In this document: piece after piece, positions 35,790 through 46,300 of the stretch
Position numbering within the stretch: the first letter of the stretch is position 1
Layout of the letters: every line of letters starts with the position of its first letter
Source of the DNA: Lycium barbarum
Taxonomy: Eukaryota > Streptophyta > Magnoliopsida > Solanales > Solanaceae
NCBI RefSeq assembly: GCF_019175385.1
Contig: NC_083346.1
Coordinates: 56,449,821-56,513,820 of the forward strand
Direction: 5' to 3'
DNA: 64,000 nucleotides
Program-made: the position numbers and the translations under genes
The notes under the pieces: model-generated
Database searches by the model: none
What the model saw: only the letters and a program-made list of their open reading frames with translations
What the model was told of the DNA's origin: nothing

Positions 35790-36390
35790 AGGCTACGGGG
35801 CATCTAGGGAATGTTGACCTTCTTTCTATTATAGATCGTGTGATAGAGCCAAGTCATAGGAAAATGAAATTCCTTATATAAGCCTTACATACGACGGAAG
35901 GAGGTAAGTAATGATATGGGAAGTTATGAACGTGAGCCTTGATATATTTGATCTGTTACCTGAAATTGGCAGTTCTGAATGGCTAGAATGTGATATATAG
36001 CAGTATGTTCTGTGAGGCATTGTTGATATTTGCTGTGTACAGATTTTGAAAGGAAAGAATGGTATAAGAGGAACCAGGTCTGTTGAAGGATTCAGAGAAA
36101 GTTGACAAGCAGTTTTGCTGTAGACTATTATGTAAGGACGGTGAGTGGAAATCCGAACAGACTGATATCTGAGTACTTGTAAGTAATGGCGACGAAGGTA
36201 TGCTCCCCACCATCGGGAATCTGGAAATTTGGGGATAAAAGGTAACCATACTCACAGGTGAAGGGTGAATATTGAAGATCGAAAAGGGTAAAACAGTAAT
36301 TGTAAAAGAAAGGACGTGTTACGAAAATGTCTCGGAATCTGTAAGACCTCGACTCGCTCCAAATCATGTAATAATGGTTATGCGAGGAAG

Positions 36391-36495
36391 CGGACGCGAT
36401 TATATCAGCATTAAGGCACTGTATTTCATCAAAGTTTCGAGGTTAAGCGTGCTAAGGTGGGAGCAATTTTAGGATGGGTGACCCCCTGGGAAGTA
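36391..36495 (+). ncRNA. 5S rRNA-like sequence, copy 2
   Basis: It has the same 105-bp length as copy 1 with very few differences, all in the first half. GTTAAGCGTGCT and GGATGGGTGACC are unchanged. Confidence 0.82.
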
Positions 36496-36709
36496 TGCAA
36501 GAAATTCTATATATCCAGACATAAGAGACAAGTGAGAAGTTAGAGTAACCTAAGGGAAACTAGAGTATACGGGATGGTTGGGAACCTTAAGAGGTCGCGC
36601 AGGACGAGGCGGACTAGACCGGTGAAGAGACAGAAAGTGCCTCCCAGCTCTGAAATCAGGATAGGCTTGAATAGTGTTTGGCAGTATTTTGTGGGCTAGC
36701 TGATAATAA

Positions 36710-36741
<32 letters not shown>

Positions 36742-37111
36742 GAATGCGTATGATATCTCATATATGATCGTAACGGTGGACATGTGAGTCCCAGCAACTG
36801 GCGCTACGGTAGAGAAGACATCAATCGAGTAAGGGTACCGAAGCTCAAGTGACAACAGAAAAATAAACGAGCGCCAATACAAAGAAATCAAAGACAAGAA
36901 TGCTTGTGTCAATAGAAGATCTGGGAAGGACAAGGATAATAAGTCGGCACAATGGATTAGAAAACCCATGATGCAGAATAAGAACTCATGAAAAGACCGG
37001 GGAGTTCAATTATAAAGGAAATAGGGTAAAAGATAAGGAATGAGTATAAAGGAAAAGATAACTATGAGAAGGAACCCTCCCGAAGTATTATGACACCCCA
37101 AAAAATCAGTT

Positions 37112-37148
37112 GAACATTCGAGGACGAATGTTCTAAAGGGGGGGAGGA
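37112..37148 (+). promoter_or_regulatory. inverted repeat plus polypurine tract (copy 2)
   Basis: The 9-bp arms GAACATTCG and CGAATGTTC lie at 37112-37133, followed by TAAAGGGGGGGAGGA up to the LTR start at 37149. Confidence 0.8.
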
Positions 37149-37938
37149 TGTTATATCCCGCATTTTGCGCATTCGGATAATTTAAGATACTTGCGGGAAG
37201 TTAAGAGCAAGCCTATATTTTTGATCTTGTTTGGAAAGTAAACCTTCTGGCAATTCTGTACCTTCTGTACCCCTTCTGACATCGGACTTCGGCATATATG
37301 ATCTGTGTCTGGAAGCCAAGTATTCTGATATTCTAGACCTGCATTTTTTTCTGGCATGTGATCTCTGCATATACGATTTGTGATTGGAAAGTAAGTGCTT
37401 TGGTAATCTGGATACTGTACTCACTCTTGTACTGTTTGTTTCGGTTACGGTTCTGTTTTCTGTATTTCATGCTTTACATACTCAGTACATATTCCATACT
37501 GACCCCCTTTCTTCGGGGGCTACGTTTCATGCCACGCAGGTACACCCAGATGAGTACAGGGCACTGTTAGAAGATGCTTCAGCTGGATTGGCAACTCCAT
37601 TTGTTCCTGGAGTGTTGCCGAGTCAGAGTATATGTGCTGTGACGTTTGTTCGAGACTAGAGACTTTGCAGACATAGTCGTGGGTGTAGGATGTCAGTTTT
37701 GTCAGCGGCTCCATCAGCCGATGTGTCTTTATGTATTATGTTATGGATTTCATAAGACTACAAATTTGGTTTGATTCGAGAACGATAAAAGAAAGATTTG
37801 AAAGCTTACTATGTATTTTACTTTTATTTGATTTCAAAGTCCGAACAGATTATGTATGTATTAAGAGTCTGTGGGTTCGCTCGGCTCCGGATGTGGGGTC
37901 GGGTGCCCATCACACCCTAGGGAGATTAGGGTGTGACA
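37149..37938 (+). mobile_element. shortened third LTR of array E (790 bp)
   Basis: It is identical in plan to 32474-35691 but lacks about 2.4 kb between TCTTGTTTGG and the GTTTGGAAAG equivalent of 34992. The GTTTGG present at both ends of the lost segment occurs once at the junction, the mark of a microhomology deletion. The minisatellite is lost. Confidence 0.87.
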
Positions 37939-38810
37939 TTTTCTTTGTCGCTGAGGAACTCTCGGATGTAACCCAATTTCAAAAGATGGGCAATTTCCAA
38001 TTACAATCCTCAACAATTTTTAGTAATGTATCCGTAGTCGCTATGGTAGTCACACCACTATTGATAATTTCTCTTCCCGAGTCCTAATCTCATTTCTTTC
38101 GGCCATTTAACATTGTCACCCAAAATTTTCATTTCCTCAACCAGCTTGGTTGTTGAAATCACAAAGCATTGCTCAGGTACCCCCATAGGTCTTACCCCTC
38201 TAAGTGGTTAGGTTGGCTCAGTATTTTCCTTTGGGCCAGGTGCTAGGTTGATTCATCCTGGATCCTCTTTTCTTCTAATCCCCTAGAATGATGCGGTTCG
38301 ACGCAGATTATACTGGTTTGCTAGATTTATCCTCTCGAGCCCTGGGGCTCCTGAATTACCGAAAATGTCTGCTAACCCAGAACTCCCCAAAATGAGGTTT
38401 GATATTCCTGTGGCCGGAGTTGTCCTTGGTTGCGAAAACGATCCCATGTTGTCAGCCAAAGAGGATCACATATTGTCTAGTTTCACATTCATAGCCTGTT
38501 TCCAGAACACGAATTCCTCATTTGCAGGCTGCGCGTTTCCCTTACTCTTTTTTGCATGGCTTAGCCGTCGAACTTCCCTGACATGTTGCTCAATGAGGGG
38601 TTCTCGGCTACCACGAAGCTCAAATTGGCTCTGGTCCTCGCTTTTCTCCTATTCCCCATCGCCATCAGAGACTCCATTTATGTTCACATGGTTGTCCTCA
38701 TTGAAGGTCTCATTAGGGTTTAGTAGTTCAGTAGCATCATGTGCCTTAGCAGCGGCCAAATACTGTTCGTCAACTATAGGTTTGCTTGCAAACACAAAAT
38801 CAATGAAGGA
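37939..38810 (-). pseudogene. Tat/Ogre-type gag remnant
   Basis: A single minus-strand frame runs from about 38770 to 37945 with around eight in-frame stops. It includes HDATELLNPNETFNED, EEFVFWKQAMNVKLDNM, PMGVPEQCFVISTTKL and the diagnostic end WCDYHSDYGYITKNC, followed by LEIAHLLKLGYIREFLSDK. That end matches gag proteins of plant Tat-lineage gypsy elements. The frame is cut on the left by array E. The plus-strand ORF at 38365-38829 is its antisense shadow. Confidence 0.78.
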
Positions 38811-39783
38811 AAAAAAAAACTTGGACTAATTAATATTGCTTAGGCCCACTGTGGGCAACAAACTATTTAACCTACAATTCGTTTATTAGGAAAAGTAGAT
38901 GAATTTGTCTAAAATGGGTCTATAGCAACAAAATTAATCCAGTTATTCTGTAAATCTTTAATGTTAGGTTTGAAGCAACGAATAACACTTAGAGACTAGG
39001 CGAAGCAATAACGAATAATTGAAATACTTGAATTAAAGGGGAGATAAAATCTGATTCAATCTCTTAAAGCGTTAAACATATTGCTAGAGTGATGAAGTGA
39101 ATGCTCATAAACAATCGTAAATTCATAGTGAACAACATCAAGTAAAATTTTATTCAGGTGTGAAATTCAATGGGATACAAATCAAGGATTCAGGGGGTAC
39201 ATATAGGTTTGACCCAGCTAACTAACTCCCTAACCCTATACACGTACTAGCAGTTATTTGCGTGAAGATCATGGACTGATCCCTTGAATATATGGATGAG
39301 GGATTATCCTCAACTGCCGTCTTCCGGACGCATATGATGACTATTTAACTCGTGATGCGTTGTGTATGCAAGGCACAAATTACCCTGAAGCTCGTTCACA
39401 TGTCACTCCAACTCTTCAGGCGTAGTTCTCAAACCCCTCTATATGTCTTGATATTACCCTTTTCTGCCACGTGTATCTATCTAACAGCTCGGAGCATTTT
39501 GACCAATATATTACCCATAAATTAGGAGTAAAAAATATTTTAAACTTGCTCTTGCATCTAACTCTAAGTGGTTGCACTATACCAAAATATCACGATGTAT
39601 AAATTTGTGCATCTCTACACAATTTTTATCATTTACATTATCTAAGGATTTGGCCTAACGAGAACCACAATGTGAGTTTCAGCAAATACAAAAAATATGA
39701 TTTTCTATTTTTTCTAAATTTTGGTGGATAATAGCATGCAAATTGGTTTGAACACTAATGCTGTTAAAGAAAAACAAATATAT
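38811..39783. other. AT-rich stretch, no gene seen
   Basis: Between the gag remnant and the MITE I see no coding sequence or repeat that I recognise. It may be the leader of the Tat-like element or old intergenic sequence. Confidence 0.5.
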
Positions 39784-39785
39784 TA

Positions 39786-40036
39786 CTTCCGCTGTCTCAA
39801 TTTATGTGGCGCAGTACGAATTTAGAGAGTCGAACAGTTTAATTTTTTACTGCGAATTCGTCCATGAATCTTTAAGTTTATTGAAATAAAAAAAATAGTT
39901 GATAACTATGTAAAAAGTACTATAAGTCACAATAATTAATAATTCAATTTTAAAAAAAAATTACAGTCAAAGAAAGATTTATTTGAATCTCAAAATTTGA
40001 AAAGTACCACACAAATTTAAATTAAGGAAAAAGGAG
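39786..40036. mobile_element. Stowaway-like MITE upstream of PGPS1
   Basis: The left end CTTCCGCTGTCTCAATTTATG resembles the CTCCCTCCGTCYCAATTTATG family. The right end, reverse complemented, reads CTCCTTTTTCCTTAATTTAA. TA flanks both sides (39784-39785, 40037-40038). It lies about 300 bp upstream of the start codon, so it could affect the promoter. Confidence 0.6.
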
Positions 40037-40334
40037 TACATTTTAGATCAAAATTTGTTGTAATTTAGTATTTCACGAAAAGAGGGTATAGAAATGAGTA
40101 ATAGACAAATTTTGGAGGTATCCTTTTTGTTAGAAATATCAGTGGAAAAGCAGAGGTGCTGAAGCAGGATATCCCCTCAGTCCTGTCCCCACCCCATTCC
40201 TCAATTCGATGTTTAGTTTAGATGTTGTTATTGACATCCCAACGTTTTAACTTTACTGCTAGAAAAAGCCTTATTCTCCTGTCACCTACTAACTAGTAAC
40301 CTAAGCAGCTGTATTGCGTACGTATTACAACAAC

Positions 40335-43300
40335 ATGCCTTGTGCTACACTCAAACTGAACGCTATTTCCTCTATTTATTATTCTCACAACAGAAAGCCC
40401 TACAAATTGTTCCGCTCTTTTACCTCTTTCACCGGTACCACCACCACCACCTCTAACTCCACCGCCGTTAGTGTCTCCACTCACAGGCGCCGCCGCTGTT
40501 GGTGGTGGAGGACATCTGTTCCGGTGTCCGGTGATTTCCGTAAGGGAGGATATGCTAATTTTGGTGTGAGAAGTATTTCTTCTTCTTCTACTACTAATAC
40601 TACTCAGATGGGACTCACACCTGATCACAAAGAGGATGATCTCCGCCGTGAAAAACAATCTCTGTCGCAATCGCCACCGTCAAAGTCGGAGAAGTTGCTG
40701 ACGTTGCCCACGATTTTAACAATTGGGCGCGTGGCTGCTGTTCCGCTACTTGTAAGCAGTAAGTAACAATTGATCTGATATTTGAGGTTGATCCCTTTGT
40801 TACTCATGTTTTGCCTAACCTAATTGACTAATGTATGCTCCCTGATGACCCCACTTGTGGATTACACTGGGTATGTTGGTTGTTGTTTGATGACCTCTAA
40901 GTTTCGTTATGTGAGAATGATATTGAGCGACAAAATTATCTCAGTATTATCGTGATTTGCTAGTCCCTCGAAAATCATGAATTGTGTTCATGTCGGGAAA
41001 AAATGCAGTAGTAATTTTGGAATAAATATTCGAAGTTTACTGTAGTACGGTTGCACACCGTCTATGTCACTGAGGAGCCCTACCCCTTTGCAAATTTTGG
41101 TTTAGGTTCAGTGGCAGGTACTCTCTTCGTCCCAATTTAAGGGTTTTAGTTTGACTGGGCACGGAGTTTAAGAAATAAAGGGAGAATTTTGAATCTTGTG
41201 GTCTTAAATTAAAGATGTGTTTAGTCCTTTAAATCTTGTGGTCTTAAACCTGCCATGTAGGAGGTTGGAATTGGAAAACTTACTAAATATAGAAAGAGAC
41301 ATTCTTTTTTGGGACAAACCTAAAAGGAAAATAAGACACTTAAATTGAAACAGAGGGAGTAAGTTGGAATAAATATTTGAAGTTGCCGTCGCACACCGTC
41401 TAAGACTCTAGAAGCTTACCCCTTTGTAAATTTTGATTCAAGTTCAGTAGCAAATAGCAAACTCCATCGGCTTCCACAAATTGATGATATCTATGCACTA
41501 GGTAATGCAGATGCGTCCTTTGGAGGACTTAATTTCCAATCAACTGTACGATTGGTTATTGAGGCTAACAACAACAACAACATACACAGTGTAGTCTCAC
41601 AAAGTGAGGTCTGGGGAGGGTAGGATGTACGCAGACCTTACTCCTACCTTTGATTGTTCAGGCTAATATAGCAATTTGTTGTCCAATAAAAGTTGACAAT
41701 TATATGTAAGTAGCTAATGCATTGTGTTATTCTTGGATTTTATAATAGTTTAGGAGAACAAGACATTAGATAAGGAGGGCTTATATAGAAGAGGGTATAG
41801 TAAAATTAGAAGTGAGATGCTGAAACTGAATCAAGTCATAAATCATCATAACAAAATATAAAACTAGTAGTAATCTTAGCAGGATTCCCAAAACACATTT
41901 TTATAACCATGGTGTTCGACCAGCTCGTGTGCACCTCAACTATTTTCATGGGGTACCTGCTAGCGCACTTCGACTAATTCTTCCATGGGTACCTGCTACC
42001 TCCCACAGCATAGGTGCGGGATAACCTTGTTCACGAGGGCTTGGACAAATACGAAGAAGCCATCTAGTGTTTTTGCCTCCACTCGGATTTGAACCTGTGA
42101 CTTCAAGGTTCTCATGCCACTTCATTGACCATTAGGCCACACCCTTGGATGTGAATTTTCAAACATTCTTACCACCAAGCACGCACTACTCTTTACATAT
42201 ACAGGGCAATTAAAACATATTCTCAAACTATTCATGACCAATCAAAATCAATTCACATGCTTGTTTAGCGAAAACAACTGTCAGAGGTTTAGTTCTCCAC
42301 TTACCTCAGCTTGGAGCTATGTGCCCCTTCTACAAGGCTCAGACTGTCAAATGTTTTCAATCTACCCACAATATATCTCATTTCCCAAAGGTTTCGGTGA
42401 AAGTCAAAGTCAACCCTCGGTCAAGCCCATAAGCCTATTCAAATTCTATGGTTATCCATAACTTTCAGTCCCTCCTTCATTTACTAGCCATTAGCTCCAT
42501 TAGACTAGACTTAACCTAATACTTCTCTATTTTGGAGTTAAGGATAAACCGGTGAATTTCTATGTTTAAATCTTTAATCTCAAGGCAAATACAATACATA
42601 GATATGTATACAATCTTGAGTATATGAACCCAATCAATCCTAGTAGAGTATCACCTCTTCCAAATGCTAATATCACTATTTAAAGTCAGCCCCATTAATA
42701 TCATATCTCAACCCCACCGGAACTTGTTGCTGTTGGGAGGTGGCAAGTACCTCGTGGAATTAATTGAGATGCGCACATGCTAGCCTGGACACTACGGTTA
42801 TTAAAAAACTTCCAACTATAATTTTACATAATGTTAATTAAATAAAAATAAGAAAAAATATCCATACCTTACTATAAAAATAATTCTTTTATAGTCTGAC
42901 CTTGATTTTTCTCTCCTCCTTCTCTTTCCCCTTCCTCTCTATTTCTGGTTTCATGTTAGAAAGCTTCTGCTTCTGCTTTATGTTCAATAAAGCTTAAGTC
43001 TGAATAACCCTTTAAATCCCCTTTACAAATGGTTTCTTATTTGGTGGTGTCCAGCCCACAATTTCCTGATTCTTTTTGGGCTAATGACGATTGCGTCCCC
43101 TCTTAGTTTGGGTTATTAGAGCTTGTTCACAGAATTTTTCAGGAATCGGCGATATTCCAGTAAAAAACGTTTATAACTTGAATATCACTAACTCTCTCCT
43201 AAAGCTCCTTAGTCCTTATATTGCGCATGAGGTCTGATTGCTTGGCATAACCTGCATAAGAAGATGGTTCTCTCTCTGCAACAGAGGCCTCCAGTGTGAA

Positions 43301-46300
43301 AGGGAGCCTTAGGATGCTGGTCACCTATTTCCACACTGCAAGTATGTTTCTCCACTACTTTAGCTGAAATGAGCCATGCCAAAGGACTCAACAGAATTAC
43401 AACACTGCTGGAGCTGAAGAGAATTGGACAAAGTAGTAGATATTTTGTCTAGCCTAGAATTTTGCTACATATCCCTGTAAATTTGGCCCTCACAGCCTTT
43501 TGTGATTAACGGGAAGCTTCTGTGTAGAGAGGAGGCAGTCTTTCCTTATCTTTCAGTATGGATCCCTAGTGTATCGAGAAAGGTGTGTTTGTTTACATGG
43601 TTAGCAACAAGGGGGGCAATTCTAACAGCTGAAAATTTGAGGAAGAGGAGAATTACATGTGTAAGGTGGTGCTTCATGCGTAAATGCTCGGGGGAAGGTG
43701 TAAGTCATCTTCTAATTCACAACTAGATTGCATCTCGATGGTGGGGAGAGGTTATGGGTGGTTTGGCCTACAGTAGGTGATGCCAGGAATGGTTAAAGAA
43801 GCAAACATTTAGTTTGACTTGGAAAAAAAGGAGAAGAAGACGTAGGGCTTGGGATGTCGCTCCACTTGCATTTATGTGGATTATCTGGAGAGAGAGAAAT
43901 AGGAGAGCTTTGTACATTTAAGGAGTAGCCTCTTTTCCCTTACTCTGTTTTGGTGCACCCATGCAGGGGCGGACCCACTCTATTAGGAGGGGGCTCACGT
44001 GTCCCCCCTAACCTCGGGAATACCCTGTACATATATGGTGTATATACCTTAAAAAATGTATATGTATTTAAAATGACCCCTGAGAGAAATCCATTGCTTT
44101 GGTGCATTTGGTTTGTGTGGCCCTTAGGTCCTTATATGACACCTAGGTTCGAGTCTCGCTTGCAGCACCTTTATTTCTATTTTTGTTGAGTTTGTTTTGT
44201 TTCCGTTCTAAACCTATTTTCGTTTCTTCCAATTTTGAAGTTTATACTTTATGCTACTAATTTACCAATAACTTAGCATAATTATTAAGTTTTCAAAGAG
44301 TTGCACGCGAAACTTTCACATAACAAGTGACATATTTATATTAATGTAGTGGTCATTGGTGCCGCCTCTGCATCAAAATCCTGGGTCCACTTCTGCACCC
44401 ATGAGTTACCCTTAAGCATAGATGATTGGTTGGCCTGCGATAATTTTTTGTGAGGTCTCTACTTTTTGGTATACTACTTGTATATGGGCTTTTATGCCCT
44501 TCGTTGATGGAATGTTATTACCTTATCAAAAAATACAAGTCTGTTACATCTCAAAATAAAATAAAAATAAGATAATAGCACTTAGGAAAGGAAACTAAGT
44601 CTTGTGGATGGCATAATTAACAATATAATCAGGCTAATATACAGGTGCGCTCTTTGTTAGCTTTGTGGTGTAAATGTGGTTGATACTCCTATAGCCTAAC
44701 TTAATTCGTCGAATCATTAACTAACATATTGAGTTTTGTACGGTAAAACTAGCTACATACTGCAGCACCTCTTTTGTGCTGCTTTGTATCAATAAAATCT
44801 TACTTTTTTTATAACCACTAAAATCGTACTTTTCAAAAGAGTTAAGTTAAGAAAAGTCAAACTAGGTCTACAAAACGTTTAGGTCAAAGTTACAATGCGA
44901 CGAGACCATTCACGTCTCTTGTATTAACACTTCAGTCTCATACACTAAAGTGTAATGGCTATTGAATTATTTTGACCATATTTTTCCCCAAGTACAGCTT
45001 CGCTTCTGAGTTGTTACACAACTTTTCCATTACGCAACAAAGCATAGCGTTAATAAAGTATATTGGCTATGGACTTGGAAGCATATAAGTCCACCTAGTT
45101 AGAGGATTTCTTGGTTTAACCTGATCTTTATCCAACCATAGTAGTGCATGTAAGTATGGGTTTGTGGGCACTTCCATTCCTTTATTGTTTTTTTCTACTT
45201 TCGTAGTTCTGTCTGATTTGGTATAGCTATATAAGTTCCTTTTGGGAAAATTTTACTAGACTTGGTCTTGTTAGGTCACAAGTCAATTGATCATTCAAGC
45301 CTCAGCCCCAAACTAGTTAGGCTAGCCATAAGAATTCTGTAATCAATTTCATCATGTTTAGCTCCTACTTGACCATAGATTTTTGGAAGCATTATTTCAA
45401 AATATTTTTTTTCTTGAAAACCAAATCTTCAAATCCCAAAATCTGCTTTAGACCTCTTTTTGACCCAAGATATAGCTAGCGTTTGGCCATAGATTCCATA
45501 TTTTTTTTTTTTGGAAAACCTGATTTGGGTGAAGTTTCTCGAACTTTGGAGATGTGTTTGGCCATAACTTTTCAAAACATATTTCACAAAAAAAAATAAA
45601 AAAAAAATGAAACGCCACATATACCTAGAAGTTCTAAAAATTATCAAGAATGCCCAACTATACCAAACAAACATACTTGCTAACCTCAAATTATGTAGAA
45701 CCTTCATTGTTATTATTATAACAACAACAACAACAACAACAACAACATACCAATTAAATCCCACTATGTGGGGTCTGGGGAGGAAGTGTACGCAGACCTT
45801 ATCCCTACCTCTCGAAAGACCCTCGGCTCAAGAGAAAACATGGCGGAAAAAGGTCAGATAAGGACAAGCTGATCAAAGCAGTATGAAAAAACTAACAAAA
45901 GCGAAAAAAACCATGATAAAGCAATCTGAAAAGAAGGCAGTATCTACCATAGATAAATAAAGGGCAACCCGGTGCACTAAGCTCCCGCTATGCGTGGGGT
46001 CCGAGGAAGGGCCGGACCACAAGGGTCTATTGTACACAATAAATAAGATAATCAAAATATAAGAAACAACAGATAGTAGTAGGAATCGAAGGACAATAAC
46101 CTATAGCGCAAAACTGCGTCTACTAGTACGAAGGGATAAGCGGGACTACCTTCTACCCTAGTCTCAGTCCTTCATAACCTCCTATCTAAGGTCATGTCCT
46201 TGGTAAGCTGGAACTGACTGGAGTGAAGTCGTAACAAGGTAGCCGTACTGGAAGGTGCGGCTGGATCTCCTCCTTTTCAGGGAGAGCTAATGCTTGTTGG

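Larger units (their letters stand above)
35692..37148 (+). mobile_element. second internal region of array E, with internal deletion
   Basis: It is nearly identical to the first internal region up to GAAGCTCAAGTGACAACAG (about 36858). It then jumps to the equivalent of 32188 onward, losing about 1.05 kb including the poly-G tract. The PBS (35695-35706), leader hairpin (35751-35789), 5S-like stretch (36391-36495) and purine tract are kept. A (TA)n run near 36716-36740 is longer than in copy 1. Confidence 0.87.
29799..37938 (+). mobile_element. tandem non-coding LTR retrotransposon array E (LTR-internal-LTR-internal-LTR)
   Basis: The parts are LTR fragment 29799-29975, internal 29976-32473, full LTR 32474-35691, internal 35692-37148 and shortened LTR 37149-37938. 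Each internal region starts with TGGTATCAGAGC and ends with an inverted repeat plus a purine tract before TGTTATATCCCGC. No gag or pol is present, so this is a non-autonomous (LARD-like) element. Its leader is close to that of chromovirus D, which suggests mobilisation by that lineage. The tandem form is expected from unequal recombination between LTRs. Confidence 0.88.

Noticed and set aside
29799..37938. Identity as a Cassandra TRIM element
   Set aside because: Cassandra has short LTRs with the 5S sequence inside them; here the LTR is 3.2 kb and the 5S-like part is internal.
38365..38829. A 154-aa plus-strand protein
   Set aside because: It is antisense to the Tat-type gag remnant, whose minus-strand frame has recognisable motifs.
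40314..40334. An upstream start for PGPS1 at 40314
   Set aside because: The codon there is TTG; the first ATG in frame is at 40335.
40293..40670. A minus-strand 125-aa protein overlapping PGPS1 exon 1
   Set aside because: It is the shadow of exon 1; the plus frame encodes the conserved protein.
46215..46276. A genuine 16S rRNA gene or bacterial contamination
   Set aside because: Only the last ~60 bases of plastid-type 16S are present, followed by plastid spacer and flanked by LINE sequence on both sides.
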